Shown here piece after piece: positions 52,529-61,133 of a stretch of DNA of 64,000 bases. The notes under the pieces are model-generated. The model was not told where the DNA came from. It ran no database searches and saw only the letters and a program-made list of their open reading frames with translations. The DNA is from Lachnospiraceae bacterium (lineage in GTDB: Bacteria; Bacillota; Clostridia; Lachnospirales; Lachnospiraceae): positions 1-64,000 of the forward strand of contig JAFYYN010000138.1 in the NCBI GenBank assembly GCA_017557525.1, in the 5' to 3' direction. The translations under genes were made by a program, and so were the position numbers. The first letter of the stretch is position 1. Every line of letters begins with the position of its first letter.

Positions 52529-53980
52529 TCAATTCTCCTCAATCTCATTAACCCTTTCAGGGTAGTTAAACCTATAAATCTTGTTATACAAGTCTTTATA
52601 AGTCTGTTGCATCTGGCTTATCTGGTATTTAGCCTTTACACGTTCATATCCGACCTTTCCCAGCTGTTCACGTTTCTCCGGGTGACGCGCCAGTTCTATC
52701 ATTGCCTCTGCCAGTTCTTCAGTGTTCATGATATGTGTAAGGATGCCCGCCTCACCAAGCTGATCCTCTCCTTCGCCATATATAAGTCCCGAGCAATTTC
52801 CTACGTCCGTAGCTATAACAGGCTTTTTAGCGGCGTACCCTTCAAGGATGGTAAGAGGCTGGCCTTCACTGATACTTGTAAGTATGGTAAAATCCATTCT
52901 TCCCATATATTCAGTAACGTTTATCCTTCCGGTAAATACCACATCTCTCAGGTTCATGATCTCTACCATTTCAAAGCACTCATTAGCATATTCCTCATCC
53001 TCGTCAGTAGGTCCCATGATCCAAAGCTTAAGATTAGGTACTATCTGCTTTGCAAAGGAAAAGGCCCTTATCATTGTCTTTACATCCTTGATCGGTGTAA
53101 CCCTAAGTATAGCTCCGATATTGACATACCTGTTATCCTCTTCAGTCTTTCCGGGAATATCCGCAAATCTGGACATGTCTATTCCGTTGGCTGTGATCAT
53201 TATCTTGCTTTCATTACAACCAAGCTCTATCTGAAGCTCCCTAGCATGATTATAAAGGCAGGTAACAGTATCTGCCTTATTATATGCCAGTACTGCCATT
53301 TTTTTAAACTGATCTATCCAGATATTCTTATAAATACCTGCTACCCAGGTAGCCTTTATAAGCTCTTCTTCTCGCTCTCTCGCATAAATACCATGCTCTG
53401 AAACGATCAGTCCGCACTTAAACCTCGACTTTGCCATTCCTCCTAATACACCTGCATATCCGGTAGATACACAATGGTAGATGTCAGCTTTTGGTATAGG
53501 TGTCTTAAGTATCAGGAACAAGGGCATATATATTGATCTCATAGTCCATAAGAAATCCGCAAAGTTAATCTGTGTATAACTGCTTTCATAAAGTTCCTGT
53601 ACTATATGCAGGAAATCCGCTCCCATAAGCAGGTCATCTATTGCGAAATTCTTTTCAAAAAGTTTAAAAACATTGTCCCAGTCAGGATCTTTATTCATAA
53701 CAACACTTCTTAGTGCTCTGTAATATTTCTCCCCGAAATGAGTACGACTTCCAACCTTAGGCTTCTTACCCCAGTCAAAGTCACTTAAGTATGACTCATA
53801 AACAGCTGTTACATTTTCAGGAAGTTCATATGCAAACTTTGCACTCTGGGACCTGTCTGCTATTATTGAAAGTATTACGAACTCATGCTGTGGGAAGGCT
53901 TTTATCATACTGTGTATCCATCCGGAAACTCCGCCGACCACGTAAGGATAACAGCCCTCTGCAACAAAACATATTCTCAT
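52529..53980 (-). CDS. pelF: PelF-family glycosyltransferase
   Basis: A 483-residue GT4 enzyme. The PelF hallmark is the start CFVAEGCYPYVVGGVSGWIH, followed by ITANGIDMSRF, GAILRVTPIKDVKTMI, FTGRINVTEYMGRMDF, and EGQPLTILEGYAAKKPVIATD (E-x7-E). PelF is the cytosolic synthase of Pel, a partially deacetylated galactosamine/glucosamine polymer in characterised species. The gene sits directly before pelG, as in every Pel operon, and after a secreted-type protein in the PelA position. Confidence 0.95.
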   Translation of the reverse strand: MRICFVAEGCYPYVVGGVSGWIHSMIKAFPQHEFVILSIIADRSQSAKFAYELPENVTAVYESYLSDFDWGKKPKVGSRTHFGEKYYRALRSVVMNKDPDWDNVFKLFEKNFAIDDLLMGADFLHIVQELYESSYTQINFADFLWTMRSIYMPLFLILKTPIPKADIYHCVSTGYAGVLGGMAKSRFKCGLIVSEHGIYAREREEELIKATWVAGIYKNIWIDQFKKMAVLAYNKADTVTCLYNHARELQIELGCNESKIMITANGIDMSRFADIPGKTEEDNRYVNIGAILRVTPIKDVKTMIRAFSFAKQIVPNLKLWIMGPTDEDEEYANECFEMVEIMNLRDVVFTGRINVTEYMGRMDFTILTSISEGQPLTILEGYAAKKPVIATDVGNCSGLIYGEGEDQLGEAGILTHIMNTEELAEAMIELARHPEKREQLGKVGYERVKAKYQISQMQQTYKDLYNKIYRFNYPERVNEIEEN

Positions 53981-54016
53981 TTTTTTCTTCCTTATCTGAC
54001 ATTATCAGTTGTCTGT

Positions 54017-55816
54017 TTAATCAAAAGGTCCGTCATAATGGAAAACCTCTTCGGATTCCCTAACCGTGATAGTTGTATCACCGGGTTTTACCTTAAGAAG
54101 GTAAGAATCCTTTTCTATACGGGTATACTCCGCATTATCAGATATCCCGGTTATCTCCGTATCATGAAGCCTAATTATGAAGTAATTTTCATCAGCTCCC
54201 GAAGTATGCAGTACAATAGTTTTATCATCCTTTTTCTCGTCACTATACTTTACGCTAAGCATTTTTCTAATTCTTGCGTCACTTTCCGAGATTGTTGTAG
54301 CATCAAATACCATCCAGTCGGACCAGTATGATGTTACATAACTAAATACATGATCAAAGAAGTTCTGCCACTCATCATCCTCTGACCCCGGCCATATAAC
54401 CTGGCTCATGTCAACAAGAACGTTTGTATATCCCAAGGAAGTAAGCAAACTCCTGTAAAGCAGTGCATTTTTAAATGTGTATTCATCAGCCTTGTTTGTT
54501 GCGTACTGAATGGTCACGTTATCAGAACAGAATGAAATAGCCTGATTATTATTTCTTACACTGCTTACGACAGTCCTTATATCCGGCTCCTGATTATCAA
54601 GGATGTCCTTCATCTCATCCTTCCATTCCTTGATATAAAGGCTCCTGAACCTGTAATTTATTCCTTCTTCCAAAAAGTATTTCCTGCTCAGTTCTGCTTT
54701 TTCTGTAAGTGAAATACTTCCTTTATAATCAAGGGATCTGCCTGCTTCAGCATCAAGCTCTTTCATCTGCTGCAGATAAAATTTGGTTTCATCACGACTT
54801 ATTTCTGCTTCATGGTCGTGGTCAAATCGTTCCGACAGGAAACAGGTCATGCAAAACTCGCTTCTGGTAGCCATAGATATAATTCCGGGCCATGCTATAT
54901 CTCTTTGAAATCCTTCTGCATCTCTGGCATAAATTTTCTTTAATTCTTCCGAATTCTCGTTGGACAGGTAAGGGAAATCCGCAAAAACTATATTATTGGC
55001 ATTTACTACAGGGTAAATATAGTATTCCTTAGTGTCATACATCATGGAATCAAGGAATCCTATTCCCATCATTCCCTGCAGATAATCACCGTTTACCGCA
55101 TAAATAAAAGTACCGTTATAATAGCTTCGCCAGATCATCTTCGGGAAATCATAAGGATGGACTAGATCCTCATCCATAACCCCTACGATGTAAGTCTTGG
55201 TTCCAAGCCCCGTATCATACCATGCTATATCAAGATCCAGGTCTTCAAATCTTTTCTCTTCAGGAACATCTTTATTTACTGCGTATACTGTTTCTCCTCC
55301 GAGCAGAAACCCGCTAAATATCTGCACGCCCTCTACATGTACTGCAGGCTGAACCACTTTGGTAATACCCAGTAATTTTTTCAGTTCCTCGTCACTGTCT
55401 ATATAAGCTGCATCTGGGAGATCTCCAAATATCATCGTGGCTCTGAGCTCTGTAAGTTTAAGGAGTTTATCCGTCTTATTCTTAATATCTACAGTCTTAG
55501 GGTCGATAACAATTGCTTCGAGTCCTGTTATTGTAATTGGTTCGGGTATCTCAGAAAAAACTTCCAGCTGCTGCCTGGTATAAGTACACCACTGACGGAC
55601 TGCATCACCTACAGGTCCCTCAATGTCACCTACAAACCACACCTTTTTTTCTGCCTCTACAACCGGTACATCCGAAGCCTTTAGTTCAACTTCTACTACA
55701 TGTTCATTAACATCATATTCATTTCCCTGAGCCTTCATGACTAGTGAAAACTGAAAGATAAAGAATACAGTTGCCATCATCAGAAAAATGGCGAAATAAT
55801 CTCTTCTAGAAAGCAT
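54017..55816 (-). CDS. Membrane-anchored protein in the PelA position (DUF2194-like)
   Basis: A 599-residue protein with an N-terminal transmembrane segment (about 8-28) and an extracytoplasmic region. Residues about 55-200 look Rossmann-like (VWFVGDIEGPVGDAVRQW, LEAIVIDP, RATMIFGDL). The middle and C-terminal regions include CFLSERFDHDHEAEIS, NQAISFCSDNVTIQYA and WPGSEDDEW, then a small beta domain at 520-599. It occupies the place that PelA-type hydrolase/deacetylase genes hold in Gram-positive pel operons, and from memory it resembles DUF2194 proteins, but I cannot confirm an active site. A surface polysaccharide-processing role is inferred. Confidence 0.65.
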   Translation of the reverse strand: MLSRRDYFAIFLMMATVFFIFQFSLVMKAQGNEYDVNEHVVEVELKASDVPVVEAEKKVWFVGDIEGPVGDAVRQWCTYTRQQLEVFSEIPEPITITGLEAIVIDPKTVDIKNKTDKLLKLTELRATMIFGDLPDAAYIDSDEELKKLLGITKVVQPAVHVEGVQIFSGFLLGGETVYAVNKDVPEEKRFEDLDLDIAWYDTGLGTKTYIVGVMDEDLVHPYDFPKMIWRSYYNGTFIYAVNGDYLQGMMGIGFLDSMMYDTKEYYIYPVVNANNIVFADFPYLSNENSEELKKIYARDAEGFQRDIAWPGIISMATRSEFCMTCFLSERFDHDHEAEISRDETKFYLQQMKELDAEAGRSLDYKGSISLTEKAELSRKYFLEEGINYRFRSLYIKEWKDEMKDILDNQEPDIRTVVSSVRNNNQAISFCSDNVTIQYATNKADEYTFKNALLYRSLLTSLGYTNVLVDMSQVIWPGSEDDEWQNFFDHVFSYVTSYWSDWMVFDATTISESDARIRKMLSVKYSDEKKDDKTIVLHTSGADENYFIIRLHDTEITGISDNAEYTRIEKDSYLLKVKPGDTTITVRESEEVFHYDGPFD

Positions 55817-55836
55817 TTTTTAACCTCTTAATATGA

Positions 55837-56751
55837 TCAGGTAAATACTCTAATAAGCTCCAGTGTCTCTTTGTCTATAACTATAGGCGATGCCTTTAAT
55901 TCATCAATGCAGTTGAAAAACTCAGCACGTCTGCCTTGACTAAAGAAAAGTTTAAGCTGGCAGGTGTATGATGAAAGAGCCGATGGACAATGGATTCTCG
56001 AGCGCTCGCACCACTTTTCACATTTTTCATAGTCCTCAATGCCAAGCAGCCTTAATGAAATGGCCTCAAACTGTTCTGGAGTAATGCTATCAGGTTCTCC
56101 CATGTATAATATCTCACCTACAGCTTCCATGATACCTACATAGCTTCTTTGTTCCATCTCAATAAATACCTTCTGAGAAAGTACCTGATCCATATAATCT
56201 ATAAGGTTTCTGCACCTTTCATACTTATCGGGTGCATCCTCCATTATCTCTTTATATTCCTTGTCCACTGTAGTCCTGAAATTATTTAATGCATCCTGTA
56301 ATACTGATGCTGCATAATGGGCAGTCTCTGTATCCTCACTGTTTAAGGCTAACGTAATCGATGCCAAAGAGTTTTTGATATCACTCGATACAACATTCAT
56401 CATGAGAGCACGCAGATCCTGCTTTTCAGTAATGGCTATAGCCTCTTCAAGAGGTATCATGTTTCTTTCCTTGTCTTCCTCAGCTTTCATCTCAAACTTT
56501 GGATGATCCTTTCCAAAGATAACGTCTTCCAGATCAACCGGTGCTGACATGAAAACCTTGTACCAAAGGTACGAAAGACAGATAAAAACTATACCTACTA
56601 CAGGACATAAAGCTATAACCAGTGCTTTAATTAGTATACTTTTTTCCTTATTCCTCTTTATCACAAAATTAACTATATAATAAATTGCCGCTGCGATAAA
56701 GTTTAGAACTATAAGGGTTATTATCAGGATACCCTGTCCGGTCGTAGACAT
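55837..56751 (-). CDS. pelE: PelE-like membrane protein
   Basis: A 304-residue protein with two transmembrane helices (about 8-30 and 41-63) and a cytosolic helical domain (about 90-304) of tetratricopeptide-like repeats. This is the layout of PelE, which joins PelD, PelF and PelG in the inner-membrane polymerisation complex. The start overlaps the end of the PelD-fusion gene by 28 bases, giving translational coupling. The identification leans on position (between pelD and the PelA-position gene) as much as sequence. Confidence 0.75.
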   Translation of the reverse strand: MSTTGQGILIITLIVLNFIAAAIYYIVNFVIKRNKEKSILIKALVIALCPVVGIVFICLSYLWYKVFMSAPVDLEDVIFGKDHPKFEMKAEEDKERNMIPLEEAIAITEKQDLRALMMNVVSSDIKNSLASITLALNSEDTETAHYAASVLQDALNNFRTTVDKEYKEIMEDAPDKYERCRNLIDYMDQVLSQKVFIEMEQRSYVGIMEAVGEILYMGEPDSITPEQFEAISLRLLGIEDYEKCEKWCERSRIHCPSALSSYTCQLKLFFSQGRRAEFFNCIDELKASPIVIDKETLELIRVFT

Positions 56752-58931
56752 ACTATACCATCCTCCACTATCTCTGAATCAACGCCCATTTTGTCAAATC
56801 TCTTCTGTACAAAGTCTGCATCGTTACGGCTGGTATTAGCCAAAAGCACATGAAGTGCGCCATCCTCAATACCCATGATGTCGCTCTGCCTTAAGTGCTG
56901 GTAAAGATTAGCGCTTAAACTATGGAGATTTTCTCCTTCCCTCATATTTATCCTGACTAAAACACACTCTGCAAGTCCGTTCTTTTCCGCATTTTGGAAT
57001 GCATTAAGCAATAAACCGAAAGCTTCAGGTTCAAGCACTTTTGTTCCTTCTATATATCGCTTTTCCTGCAGAGCCTGTAAATATCTTGTAGAACGAACAA
57101 CTGCGCCCTTTATTAGTGCCGAAATAACTATCAGCTGATTTGCCTGACCTAAAGTCATATTTTCCCAAGGCAGTGTCCATACCATCAGCATAATAAGGGG
57201 ATGTCCGTCATCATCAAAGATCATGTTTGCCATCATAGGAAGACTCTCTTCCATCTTCCTGTTAATAAAGACTTTCTTATTAACCAGTACTTCATACATA
57301 CTGCCAAGCTGCTCTTTGTATTTTATCGAGTTCCCAAGTGACCTTGCCTTTTTCGAAGTAGCTGAGAAAAGACGTGCATAATTGTCATTTACTATATTGT
57401 AGATTGCAACATCCTTACTCTTTACAAGTGTTGACAACATATCTGCGGCATAGAAAAGAACCTCTTCAGGACTTCGCTGATCAAGGGCTGAGGTAATGCT
57501 GTAAATCTTTCCTACCGAGTCATTCTGGTTTACGATCTGAGTCTCTAAAGCGTCCTTAACTCGTACATTGCTTGAGTTTATGTCCTTCATATCCCCAAGC
57601 TGCCCGGATAGGAATTCCTTTTCTTCCTTGCTTTCCCTTCTTAGCATTGATATCTGGTCGCGCATGTACCCGACTACAAGTCCTAAGATGAATATCTGTG
57701 CAATCCATACATATGTATTTGTGTCGAGCATAAGCTCAAATCCCGTCTGATGATACATCTGCCTGAAACAATAGCCGATAGTTGCAAGTACTGCAGAAAA
57801 TACCGCCTGCTGCTGACCATAAACAATCGCAAAAATCAGTACATATAACAAATAAAAATCCAATTTAGCAAAATATTTACTATCCGTCGCCCTGTTATTG
57901 AGCATAAAGAATGGGATAAAAGCTATAAGATTCTCAACAAAAGGAATCATGGCCTTTATCAACCATCCACCCCTGTCAAATATCCTTTGTACTAAGGATT
58001 TCTGTTTTTCTTCGTCACTATAGAATGCAGGCTTATTTAACTGCATAGTCCTGCAGATTCGCTTTACAATGTCATTATCATTACAGTAAAACTGCTTTCC
58101 AAATTCATCAATAAATCTCTCGTTTGAAAGAACAATCCTCTTCTTTTCACCGGAAAGGCTCAGAATCTGTGTGTTATCGCCCGAGTACTGCTTAACCACC
58201 TCAGCAAGCTCCGGCTCACCGATTTCCTTGCAGGATGAAATATTATATAAACTATATTTATGAGAATCAGCTACCGCAAGGCGATAGATAAACTCTACAG
58301 CATCCGTTTCATACAGAAGTGCAAATCTGCTGTTCTCATTTACTGTGATCTTATCAGAGTCAAATGCCTCAAGACACATCTTTGAACACTTGTCACGACA
58401 TTCACTTCGTCTCTTGGGGATCCCGTATACATGATCAAGTCTCAGTGTCAGAATATCTTTTTCACGGCTCACACGATAGCTGTCACACATTTCTTCAGCC
58501 TGCGCCAAAAGCATATTTCTGACGCCGATAGGTGTGGGCTGATCCTCTTCCGTAAGGTTTGTATCACTTCCCAAGCTGTAAACCTCATCGGATGACAGAT
58601 AGACAAATCTGCCTTGGTTTTTCATTGCGTAGCTCATGAGGATATTCATAAGTCCTGATGAATACTGTACCGCGTCAGCCTCTTCGTGATGCCACTTATA
58701 ATTTGTGTCGTATGCTCCAAGGAAAATCGTGAGATCCATATGTATACTTTCAAAGATCTCATTAAGGCAGGCACAATCATAAGGGAAATTGTACCTTTCA
58801 AAAACCTTTTGATACGGAGCCTTTTCGTTTCTGGATCCGGACAAAAGGTATACTCTGTGCCCTTCCTTTTTAAATTTGATGATTAGACTGTTGATCAGGC
58901 TTCCTGATCCGCCAATAAGAAGTACGTTCAC
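56724..58931 (-). CDS. pelD: SDR/epimerase-like domain fused to PelD c-di-GMP receptor
   Basis: A 735-residue fusion. Residues 1-300 are an SDR/NAD-dependent epimerase-like domain (NAD loop GGSGSL at 7-12, VYLSSDEVYSLGS), but the usual catalytic YxxxK is not visible: the region that should carry it reads PIGVRNMLL (134-142). Residues about 325-425 hold four transmembrane helices, as in PelD; a coiled coil and GAF domain follow (about 430-610), then a degenerate GGDEF-like domain whose GGDEF is lost. The RxxD site is kept as R681-Q-S-D684, the type of motif by which PelD binds c-di-GMP and activates Pel synthesis. It is second in the cluster, 33 bases after the PqqD-like gene. Confidence 0.85.
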   Translation of the reverse strand: MNVLLIGGSGSLINSLIIKFKKEGHRVYLLSGSRNEKAPYQKVFERYNFPYDCACLNEIFESIHMDLTIFLGAYDTNYKWHHEEADAVQYSSGLMNILMSYAMKNQGRFVYLSSDEVYSLGSDTNLTEEDQPTPIGVRNMLLAQAEEMCDSYRVSREKDILTLRLDHVYGIPKRRSECRDKCSKMCLEAFDSDKITVNENSRFALLYETDAVEFIYRLAVADSHKYSLYNISSCKEIGEPELAEVVKQYSGDNTQILSLSGEKKRIVLSNERFIDEFGKQFYCNDNDIVKRICRTMQLNKPAFYSDEEKQKSLVQRIFDRGGWLIKAMIPFVENLIAFIPFFMLNNRATDSKYFAKLDFYLLYVLIFAIVYGQQQAVFSAVLATIGYCFRQMYHQTGFELMLDTNTYVWIAQIFILGLVVGYMRDQISMLRRESKEEKEFLSGQLGDMKDINSSNVRVKDALETQIVNQNDSVGKIYSITSALDQRSPEEVLFYAADMLSTLVKSKDVAIYNIVNDNYARLFSATSKKARSLGNSIKYKEQLGSMYEVLVNKKVFINRKMEESLPMMANMIFDDDGHPLIMLMVWTLPWENMTLGQANQLIVISALIKGAVVRSTRYLQALQEKRYIEGTKVLEPEAFGLLLNAFQNAEKNGLAECVLVRINMREGENLHSLSANLYQHLRQSDIMGIEDGALHVLLANTSRNDADFVQKRFDKMGVDSEIVEDGIVCLRPDRVS

Positions 58932-58964
58932 GCTGCCTCCTAAAATGTGTGGACTATGTATCTG

Positions 58965-59234
58965 TCAGCTTTCTCTGTCCGGTACATATCCGAATTCCTT
59001 CAGCTGCAGTTCAAAACCTACTATGTCTCCCAATACATCCTCAGGCTTTGAACTGTATCTGTCGCCTAGTATCTCTGCTATCTGCTGATTGCTCTTACCT
59101 TCCTGCATCAGCTCAAAAATCTCTGCCCCCACTTCATTCATAGGGAGGGGCTTTTTGTAGCTTCCTATTTCCTGCTCCATATCTAAAAGCCAGTATATTC
59201 CTGCTGCATGCCTTAGTTGAAACTTGTTATTCAT
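58965..59234 (-). CDS. PqqD-like peptide-binding protein
   Basis: An 89-residue protein of the PqqD family: YWLLDMEQE near the start, MNEVGAEIFELMQEGKSNQQIAEIL, and a closing DIVGFELQLKEFGYV. PqqD proteins and their relatives (RRE domains) bind leader peptides and present them to radical SAM enzymes. It is the first gene of the exopolysaccharide/peptide run, with AAGGAG about 10 bases upstream of the ATG and its own promoter. A separate PqqD-like domain is fused to the HprK-like kinase at the other end of the run. Confidence 0.85.
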   Translation of the reverse strand: MNNKFQLRHAAGIYWLLDMEQEIGSYKKPLPMNEVGAEIFELMQEGKSNQQIAEILGDRYSSKPEDVLGDIVGFELQLKEFGYVPDRES

Positions 59235-59297
59235 CTGGCTTATACTCCTTATGTGATATCGAAGTCAAAAATAGTGTGCATAAACTACCAAATTAAT

Positions 59298-59327
59298 ATT
59301 ATACACGCAAACCTCCCCAAAAGTAAA
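59298..59327 (-). promoter_or_regulatory. Promoter of the pqqD-pel cluster
   Basis: Minus-strand TTTACT (59322-59327), 18-base spacer, TATAAT (59298-59303). A perfect -10 hexamer about 65 bases before the PqqD-like gene. Confidence 0.7.
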
Positions 59328-59638
59328 GAACTTTTTTCAGATTCGCTTGTTCTATACCTATTAGTTCCAAGTTTTTTGCGCTTTACTCACCTAATCAGAA
59401 AAAATATCGTCTGAATTTTTCTCGTTTCGTCTGCCATTTTCTAACAATTTAAAACTGTAAAAAACCTGTTGACAATTCCAAATTTGTGCAATTTACACAA
59501 ATTCATGTCCCGCCTTCATTTTCCGATTATCGTTTCAAATCTAAAAATTCTGTAAAGTACTGGTTAAGTTATCCACAAAAAACACCCTTATTTTCGTATG
59601 TTTTTGACTTATAAACGATTTTATCCACCTTATCCACA
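59299..59638 (+). promoter_or_regulatory. DnaA-box cluster in the pel/trxB intergenic gap
   Basis: In the AT-rich gap, on the plus strand: TTATACACG (59299-59307), TTATCCACA (59569-59577), TTATCCACC (59621-59629) and TTATCCACA (59630-59638). Two are perfect matches to the DnaA consensus TTATNCACA and two have one mismatch. No dnaA, dnaN or rpmH gene is nearby, so a regulatory or DnaA-titration site is more likely than the chromosome origin. No coding frame is supported between 59235 and 59991. Confidence 0.5.
59481..59503. promoter_or_regulatory. Inverted repeat, possible operator
   Basis: AATTTGTG (59481-59488) and CACAAATT (59496-59503) form a perfect 8-base inverted repeat with a 7-base spacer, about 155 bases upstream of the cluster's -35 element. 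Confidence 0.4.
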
Positions 59639-59873
59639 AAAAATCACCACTTTTGTAGTCTTGAAAAAAACCTTGTCAAGCAGAAACTTTGTTTTGTCAT
59701 TTGTGATAAATTTACAATAAAACAAAAAAGATGTTGACATATGAATCTTTTGAAAATGAGCTAAAATATTAGAATATTTAAACAATTTCCAAGCATTCTA
59801 CAAGCGAAAATTTCATTTGACCGCACTTACCATAATGTGTTATTATTGTGGCTGAACCCTCATCAATCACCGG

Positions 59874-59901
59874 TCAATCACCGGGACGGTTCTCTGATTG
59901 A
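59874..59901. repeat. GGGACGGTTCT repeat, copy 1 (before trxB)
   Basis: A 28-base element with ends TCAATCA and TGATTGA around CCGGGACGGTTCTC. An identical copy lies at 61011, on the far side of trxB, in the same orientation. Confidence 0.85.
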
Positions 59902-59991
59902 ACCACAGTCTCATTATCCCTGGATGATTTTTTGATTGTTAATGTAAATAATATATCAAAATTACGTAATTAGGAAGGAAATATCAAGACC

Positions 59992-60984
59992 ATGACATCA
60001 CAACAGATCTATGACACAATAATAATCGGCGCGGGTCCTGCTGGCATGGCAGCCGCAATATATGCCGCTCGTGCAGAGCTCAGTTTCTGCCTAATCGATC
60101 GTTCCTATGCTCCCGGCGGACAGGTGCTCTCCACCTATGAAGTAGATAACTATCCCGGGCTGCCCGGTCTCTCCGGCGGAGAGCTTTCAGATGCTTTTAA
60201 AAAGCACTGCGACAAGCTTGGCTGCACCTTTGTTACCGCAGACATAACCGATATTACGCCAGGACGCATAGCCCCTAACGGTTTTTTCAATGAGATAGAT
60301 CCCAATTCAACCGGACTTGATTCTGTAAATGAGCTCATCTATATGATCTCCACAGGCGAAGGTGAGGCATATCTTACAAAGACTGTTATCGCAGCTACCG
60401 GTGCTTCGCATAAAAAGGCTGGGATAGATGGAGAAGAAGATTTCGCAGGGATGGGTGTTTCTTACTGTGCAACCTGCGATGGAGCTTTCTTTAAGAAAAA
60501 GGATGTTGCGGTGGTAGGCGGTGGAGATGTCGCATTAGAGGATGCCATCTTTCTTTCCAGACTCTGCAACAAGGTATACATTGTCCACAGACGTGACACC
60601 TTCCGTGCTGCAAAAAGTTTGGTAACAGCCGCTGATAATATTGAAAATATAGAGTTTGTTTTTGACAGTGTCTCCCAAAAAATATCCGGTAATTCTAATG
60701 TTGAAGAACTTATAATTAAAAATGTAAAGACTGACGGAGACCGCACTCTTCCTGTTTCAGGCATTTTTATTGCTATCGGCATCACTCCTGTTACAGACCT
60801 GTTCAAAAATCTGGTAGCATGTGATGAAGCCGGCTATATTTTAGCTGACGAATCAGGCAAAACCTCCATGCCCGGCATCTATGCTGCAGGTGATATTAGG
60901 AAAAAGCCTTTAAGACAGATCATCACCGCTGCTGCTGATGGAGCCAACTGCATAACAAGCATCGAAGGCTACCTTATGAAATAA
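59992..60984 (+). CDS. trxB: Thioredoxin-disulfide reductase
   Basis: A 330-residue FAD/NADPH flavoprotein: FAD site IIGAGPAGMAAAIYAAR at 11-27, PGGQVLSTYEVDNYPG, redox motif CATCDG with Cys159 and Cys162, NADPH site VVGGGDVALEDA and closing GIYAAGDIR. It reduces thioredoxin. It is slightly longer than usual owing to a loop near 93-125. An AGGAAGG site lies upstream. Identical 28-base repeats flank the gene on both sides. Confidence 0.95.
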   Translation: MTSQQIYDTIIIGAGPAGMAAAIYAARAELSFCLIDRSYAPGGQVLSTYEVDNYPGLPGLSGGELSDAFKKHCDKLGCTFVTADITDITPGRIAPNGFFNEIDPNSTGLDSVNELIYMISTGEGEAYLTKTVIAATGASHKKAGIDGEEDFAGMGVSYCATCDGAFFKKKDVAVVGGGDVALEDAIFLSRLCNKVYIVHRRDTFRAAKSLVTAADNIENIEFVFDSVSQKISGNSNVEELIIKNVKTDGDRTLPVSGIFIAIGITPVTDLFKNLVACDEAGYILADESGKTSMPGIYAAGDIRKKPLRQIITAAADGANCITSIEGYLMK

Positions 60985-61010
60985 CCTTAACTTTTGCTGG
61001 GATGATTCTG

Positions 61011-61038
61011 TCAATCACCGGGACGGTTCTCTGATTGA
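61011..61038. repeat. GGGACGGTTCT repeat, copy 2 (after trxB)
   Basis: Same 28-base element as copy 1, in the same orientation, 27 bases after the trxB stop. Confidence 0.85.
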
Positions 61039-61055
61039 AAACTAAAAATGCATAA

Positions 61056-61089
61056 ATAATAAGAACCTCCGCTTAAGAAGGTTCTTATT
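61056..61089. terminator. Bidirectional terminator between trxB and serA
   Basis: AATAAGAACCT / AGGTTCTTATT perfect 11-base-pair stem with a 10-base loop and T-rich plus-strand tail between convergent genes. Confidence 0.85.
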
Positions 61090-61133
61090 TGTTTTATATA
61101 AGTGATAGACACACCAAACATGTCAATCCAAAA

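Noticed and set aside
52607-53401. A 264-codon plus-strand frame opposite pelF
   Set aside because: It is a shadow of the well-supported pelF frame, with no ribosome binding site and an unlikely amino acid composition.
59299-59638. Chromosome replication origin (oriC) on the basis of clustered DnaA boxes
   Set aside because: Bona fide Firmicutes oriC lies by dnaA/rpmH/dnaN; none of those genes is here. Kept only as a DnaA-box cluster of unknown role.
59874-61038. An insertion sequence around trxB
   Set aside because: The flanking repeats are short and there is no transposase; trxB itself is a normal housekeeping gene.
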